Origin: JANXPZ01 sp033853925
Lineage (GTDB): Bacteria > Eisenbacteria > RBG-16-71-46
NCBI GenBank assembly: GCA_033853925.1
Contig: JAWOLC010000027.1
Location: 1-55,561 of the forward strand
Direction: 5' to 3'
DNA length: 55,561 bases
The notes under the pieces: model-generated
What the model was told of the DNA's origin: nothing
Database searches by the model: none
The model's input: the letters and a program-made list of their open reading frames with translations, nothing else
Made by a program: the position numbers and the translations under genes
Shown: in pieces, positions 52,402 through 55,561 of the stretch
How positions within the stretch are numbered: the stretch's first letter is position 1
How the letters are laid out: each line of letters opens with the position of its first letter

Positions 52402-52561
52402 CCCGCCCGGTTCGGCAGGCATCGCCCTCCGCCGGTCCGTCGGCAGGGCCTTTCCCGCGGCGCTCGATCCGGGCGCGGTCGGGGTGGAGCCGGTGGCACC
52501 CGGCCGGGGCCACGACGACGAGTCCGCCGTCACTTTGGTTCGCGGCCGCAGCGAGGTCACC

Positions 52562-53953
52562 GTGAGCAGCGTCCTCGACGGGATCCAGTACTTCGAGACC
52601 ATCCTCGCCGCCGTCGGGCACACGCCGCTCGTGCGCCTGGGCAAGACCGCCCGGCACTGCCCTGCCCCCGTGCTGGCCAAGGTCGAGTTCTTCAATCCCG
52701 GCGGGAGCGTCAAGGACCGCATCGGCCTGGCGATGGTGGAAGCCGCCGAGCGCGAGGGCAGTCTGGGTCCCGGCGGCACCATCGTCGAGTGCACCTCGGG
52801 CAACACCGGAGTCGGTCTGGCCATGGTGGCGGCGGTCCGAGGCTATCGGGCCGTCTTCGTGATGCCCGACAAGGTCTCCAGCGAGAAGGTGAGCCTGCTC
52901 AAGGCGTTCGGGGCCGAGGTCATCCTGACGCCCACGGCGGTGCCGGCGGACTCGCCGGACTCGTACTACTCGGTGGCCAAGCGCATCGCCGCCGAGAGGC
53001 CGGGGGCCGTGCTCACGAACCAGTACCACAACCCCGCCAACCCCGAGGCGCACTACCGGACCACCGGGCCCGAGATCTGGGACCAGGCCCTGGGCCGGAT
53101 CACGCACTTCGTGGCCGGCATGGGCACGGGGGGGACCATCACGGGGACGGCGCGCTTCCTGAAGGAGCAGAACCCGCGGGTGGAGGTGATCGGCGCCGAT
53201 CCGGTGGGCTCGATCCTCAAGCACTTCAAGGACACGGGGGAGCAGATCGAGGGCCACCCCTACAAGATCGAGGGGGTGGGGGAGGACTTCATTCCTTCGG
53301 CGCTCGACTTCTCGGTGGTGGACCGCGTGATCCAGTGCAACGACCGGGACGGCTTGGGCATGACCCGGCGCCTGGCGCGCGAGGAGGCGCTGTTCGTGGG
53401 CGGCTCCTCGGGGATGGCGGTTTGGGTGGCGTTGCAGGTGGCGAAGGACCTGGCCCCCGGCGACCTGCTCGTGGTCCTGCTCCCCGATACGGGCGAGCGC
53501 TACCTGACCAAGGTGCACAACGATGCCTGGATGCGCGACAACCACATGCTCGATCCGACCCTCACGCGCGTGGCCGAAGTCGTCTCCGCGAAGGAGCGCG
53601 GGCTGCCGGCGCTGCTGGCCGTGCGGGCCGAGGACCCCGCCCGCAAGGCCCTGGCCTTGATCGAGCGCCACGACGTGAGCCAGGTGCCGGTCATGGAGGA
53701 CGACGAGGTGGTGGGCACGGTCCTGGACGGAGACCTGCTGCGCCTCGCGCTTCAGGACCCGGAGGCCCTCGAGCGGCCGGTGAGGGGAGTCATGGCCGAG
53801 CCGCTCCCCCTGGTGGAGAGCACGGCTCCCGTCGGCGACGCGACCCGCCTCCTCGCGAGTCGCACGCCGGCCGTCCTGGTGCGCGACGGGGGCAAGGTGG
53901 TCGGCATCCTGACGCGCTTCGACATGCTTCAGTTCGTCGCGGGGGAGGAGTGA
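52562..53953 (+). CDS. cbs: Cystathionine beta-synthase
   Basis: This 463-residue PLP enzyme joins homocysteine and serine to cystathionine. The PLP Lys is Lys51 in NPGGSVKDRIG, the substrate loop is CTSGNTGVGLAM and the phosphate loop is GTGGTITGTARFL. The C-terminal 110 residues form a pair of CBS domains (RHDVSQVPVMEDDEVVGTV, AVLVRDGGKVVGILTRFDM), which in relatives bind S-adenosylmethionine or adenylates and regulate activity. GTG 52562 gives the standard SSVLDGIQYFETIL opening. The stop overlaps the next gene (TGATG). Confidence 0.93.
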   Translation: MSSVLDGIQYFETILAAVGHTPLVRLGKTARHCPAPVLAKVEFFNPGGSVKDRIGLAMVEAAEREGSLGPGGTIVECTSGNTGVGLAMVAAVRGYRAVFVMPDKVSSEKVSLLKAFGAEVILTPTAVPADSPDSYYSVAKRIAAERPGAVLTNQYHNPANPEAHYRTTGPEIWDQALGRITHFVAGMGTGGTITGTARFLKEQNPRVEVIGADPVGSILKHFKDTGEQIEGHPYKIEGVGEDFIPSALDFSVVDRVIQCNDRDGLGMTRRLAREEALFVGGSSGMAVWVALQVAKDLAPGDLLVVLLPDTGERYLTKVHNDAWMRDNHMLDPTLTRVAEVVSAKERGLPALLAVRAEDPARKALALIERHDVSQVPVMEDDEVVGTVLDGDLLRLALQDPEALERPVRGVMAEPLPLVESTAPVGDATRLLASRTPAVLVRDGGKVVGILTRFDMLQFVAGEE

Positions 53954-55128
53954 TGGACGGAGAAGGCTCCGGGAGGCGCATGCCCGGGTTCAGCACCCGG
54001 GCCATCCATGCGGGCCAGGAGCCGGACCCCACCACGGGGGCCGTGGCCGTGCCCATCTACCAGACCTCGACCTATGCGCAGGAGGCCCTGGGCAGGCACA
54101 AGGGGTACGAGTACGCGCGAACGCACAACCTCACACGTTTCGCTCTGGAACGAAACCTGGCGGCACTCGAGGGTGGCGCCCACGGGTTCTGCTTCGCCTC
54201 GGGTCTCGCGGCCACGAACTGCCTCGTGCAGACCCTCTCGGCCGGGGACCACGTCGTCGCCGGAGACAACCTCTATGGGGGCACGTACCGGCTCTTCGTC
54301 AAGGTGCTCGAGCGCCAGGGGCTGCGCTTCACCTTCGTCGACGCGACCCGGGCCGACCGGGTTGAGGCCGCCTTCCGGCCGGAGACCAAGCTACTCTTCG
54401 TCGAGACCCCCACCAACCCCATGATGCAGCTCACGGACATCCGGGAGGTGAGTGAGCGGGCCCACCGTCGGGGCATCCGCGTGGTGGTGGACAATACGTT
54501 CATGACCCCCTATTTCCAGCGACCGCTCGAGCAGAGCGCGGACGTGGTGCTGCACTCGGTCACCAAGTACCTGAACGGGCACAGCGACATGGTGGGCGGA
54601 GCCCTCGTGACGAGCGACGCGGGTCTGGCCGAGCAGCTCCGCTTCCTGCAGAACGCCGCGGGTGCCGTCCCGGGACCGATGGATTGCTGGCTCGCGCTGC
54701 GGGGCACCAAGACGCTGGCAGTGCGGATGCAGCGTCACGAGGAGAACGCCCGGGCGCTGGCCTCGCGGCTGGAGCAGCATCGGGGTGTCTCGCAGGTCTT
54801 CTATCCAGGGCTTGCCTCGCACCCGCAGCACGAGCTCGCTTGCCGGCAGGCCAGCGGGTTCGGCGGGATGATCTCGTTCATCCCGGGGGACGGGTCGCTC
54901 GAATCGGGACGCCGGGTGTTCGACCGGTTCCAGCTCTTCACCCGGGCCGAGAGCCTCGGCGGGGTCGAGAGCCTGGTCTGCCATCCTGCCTCCATGACCC
55001 ATGCCTCGGTGCCCAGGGAGGAGCGACTGAAGATCGGCTTCCTCGATGGGCTGCTGCGTCTCTCGGTGGGAATCGAGGACCTGGCGGACCTCGCCGATGA
55101 CCTCGATCAGGCCATCCAAGGCATTTGA
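53953..55128 (+). CDS. Cystathionine gamma-lyase (Cys/Met metabolism PLP enzyme)
   Basis: This 391-residue PLP enzyme follows the synthase with a TGATG overlap, so both are made together and convert homocysteine to cysteine. The PLP Lys is Lys205 in SVTKYLNGHSDMVGG. Other motifs are FSTRAIHAG, PIYQTSTYAQ, FASGLAATNCLVQTL, YGGTYRLF and ETPTNPMMQLTDI. The usual YSR-x-NPTR signature reads YARTHNLTR here, with Leu replacing Pro. The family also includes cystathionine gamma-synthase, but the pairing with cbs favours the lyase. Such enzymes can also release H2S. Confidence 0.9.
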   Translation: MDGEGSGRRMPGFSTRAIHAGQEPDPTTGAVAVPIYQTSTYAQEALGRHKGYEYARTHNLTRFALERNLAALEGGAHGFCFASGLAATNCLVQTLSAGDHVVAGDNLYGGTYRLFVKVLERQGLRFTFVDATRADRVEAAFRPETKLLFVETPTNPMMQLTDIREVSERAHRRGIRVVVDNTFMTPYFQRPLEQSADVVLHSVTKYLNGHSDMVGGALVTSDAGLAEQLRFLQNAAGAVPGPMDCWLALRGTKTLAVRMQRHEENARALASRLEQHRGVSQVFYPGLASHPQHELACRQASGFGGMISFIPGDGSLESGRRVFDRFQLFTRAESLGGVESLVCHPASMTHASVPREERLKIGFLDGLLRLSVGIEDLADLADDLDQAIQGI

Positions 55129-55175
55129 GCCCAACGGCTTGGAACCGATGAGGCGGTCTCGGCATTGGAAGTGGG

Positions 55176-55204
55176 TTGACAAGGGGGAGGGCTCGCCCTA
55201 GGTT
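55176..55204 (+). promoter_or_regulatory. Predicted promoter near the right end
   Basis: TTGACA (55176-55181) and TAGGTT (55199-55204) are separated by exactly 17 bp. This is the best -35 match in the window and would drive the lipoprotein gene at 55414, or the small ORF before it. Confidence 0.7.
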
Positions 55205-55237
55205 CTCGCAGATTCTCCAAGGCGCTCCTGCCCCGAC

Positions 55238-55402
55238 ATGGAAGTGCCGCGCGCCTTCCAAGACTGCATCCAGCGATTCACGCGCAGGGACGTCGTGAAT
55301 GTCGCACTGCCCTTCGACGTGTCAGAGCCTGAGAAAGCGTTTGAGAAGATGGGCCGCGGCCGGGGTTCTTGTTTCCGGCGCGGCGAGACCGAGAGGAGGT
55401 GA
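55238..55402 (+). CDS. Possible leader peptide or small protein, 54 residues
   Basis: An ATG 34 bp after the predicted -10 opens a 54-codon frame (MEVPRAFQDCIQRFTRRD, VVNVALPFDVSEPEKAFE). The sequence is less GC-rich than its neighbours. The stop TGA at 55400-55402 lies in the AGGAGGTGA that can serve as the ribosome site of the lipoprotein gene. No clear ribosome site precedes the ATG. It may be a leader ORF, or chance. Confidence 0.25.
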   Translation: MEVPRAFQDCIQRFTRRDVVNVALPFDVSEPEKAFEKMGRGRGSCFRRGETERR

Positions 55403-55413
55403 ATAGGAAAGGC

Positions 55414-55561
55414 ATGCGGAAGAACTTCGCCCTAGCGATGGTCGCCCTCCTGGCGTTGACCCTCGCGCTCGCCGCGGTCGGCTGTGGCCAGAAGAAGACC
55501 GAGGAGACGACGACGACGACTCCGCCGTCGACGATGACGGACACCACGAGCATGACCCAGG
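55414..55561 (+). CDS. Small lipoprotein, N-terminal part (cut by window edge)
   Basis: From ATG 55414 the frame reads a signal peptide (FALAMVALLALTLALAAVG) with the lipobox AVGC. Lys and Glu residues follow, and then a Thr/Pro/Ser-rich, probably disordered segment (TTTTTPPSTMTDTTSM) to the window end. AGGAGGT lies at 55394-55400, and GTG 55399 is a less likely alternative start. The mature function cannot be judged from the fragment. Exported Thr-rich small lipoproteins are often envelope-associated. Confidence 0.7.
   Translation, partial: MRKNFALAMVALLALTLALAAVGCGQKKTEETTTTTPPSTMTDTTSMTQ

Noticed and set aside
52402..52561. SAM, SAH or cobalamin riboswitch before cbs
   Set aside because: The conserved core sequences of these classes were not found; only a GC-rich leader remains.
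50764..52824. Long antisense frame opposite the tetraheme gene
   Set aside because: No homology features. The sense strand has signal peptide, CxxCH motifs and the UshA-like sequence.

Overview
The window is about 70% GC and densely packed with genes. It looks like a bacterial chromosome segment: housekeeping genes dominate, and I see no rRNA, tRNA, CRISPR array, transposase or phage gene. The cell has a Gram-negative envelope (LptD/OstA, an RND tripartite efflux system with an outer membrane channel, several lipoproteins). A PorX-type response regulator with a PglZ/alkaline-phosphatase domain sits next to tsaE, and there is a large LptD and a UshA-like tetraheme protein. Together these suggest an uncultured high-GC lineage near the FCB superphylum (Eisenbacteria- or Krumholzibacteria-like). 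This placement is inferred from gene content only.

Layout. 1-579: start of a leftward spermidine-synthase-like membrane protein, cut by the window edge. 957-7236: rightward operon tgt, yajC, def, fmt, rsmB, a PASTA-only membrane protein and rpe, with 4-nt stop/start overlaps from yajC to rpe. 7300-11837: a bacterial PH-domain membrane protein, then a 1283-residue TIR-nSTAND-transmembrane-helical repeat protein that looks like a defence or signalling receptor. 11920-13368: leftward FAD-linked oxidase. 13779-19364: ffh, rpsP, TPR lipoprotein, a doubtful small ORF, DinB-like protein, serS, histidine kinase. 19382-23166: leftward M28 peptidase, glycosylasparaginase and DUF4097 protein. 23451-32624: porX, tsaE, a tsaB-rimI fusion, accD, folC, lptD. 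32848-34640: two zinc-ribbon proteins. 34834-41786: Cys-rich exported protein and a CusC/B/A-type copper or silver efflux system with Met-rich additions. 42230-48693: trehalose and osmotic stress island (TreT-like glycosyltransferase, DUF5752, MscS-like membrane protein, otsA leftward; otsB and a GalT-like enzyme rightward). 48713-50617: TPR-zincin protein, a hypothetical protein and a lipocalin-like secreted protein. 50833-52299: UshA-like tetraheme protein interrupted by one in-frame TGA. 52562-55128: cystathionine beta-synthase and cystathionine gamma-lyase. 55414-end: start of a lipoprotein gene.

Main points of interest. (1) The UshA-like tetraheme c-type cytochrome has a TGA exactly where a Cys of a Cys-Gly-Cys motif is expected. 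A hairpin with bacterial SECIS geometry follows it, so this is a strong selenoprotein candidate. (2) The TIR-nSTAND protein has an unusual C-terminal sensor region, and a 16-bp tandem repeat abuts its predicted promoter. (3) fmt appears to start at a CTG codon. (4) A PASTA protein without kinase occupies the position that PrkC holds in the def-fmt-rsmB-prkC-rpe order. (5) CusA carries a Gly/Ser/Met-rich insertion of about 90 residues. (6) A recurring promoter, TTGACN-N17-TAGRYT, allows several transcription starts to be proposed.
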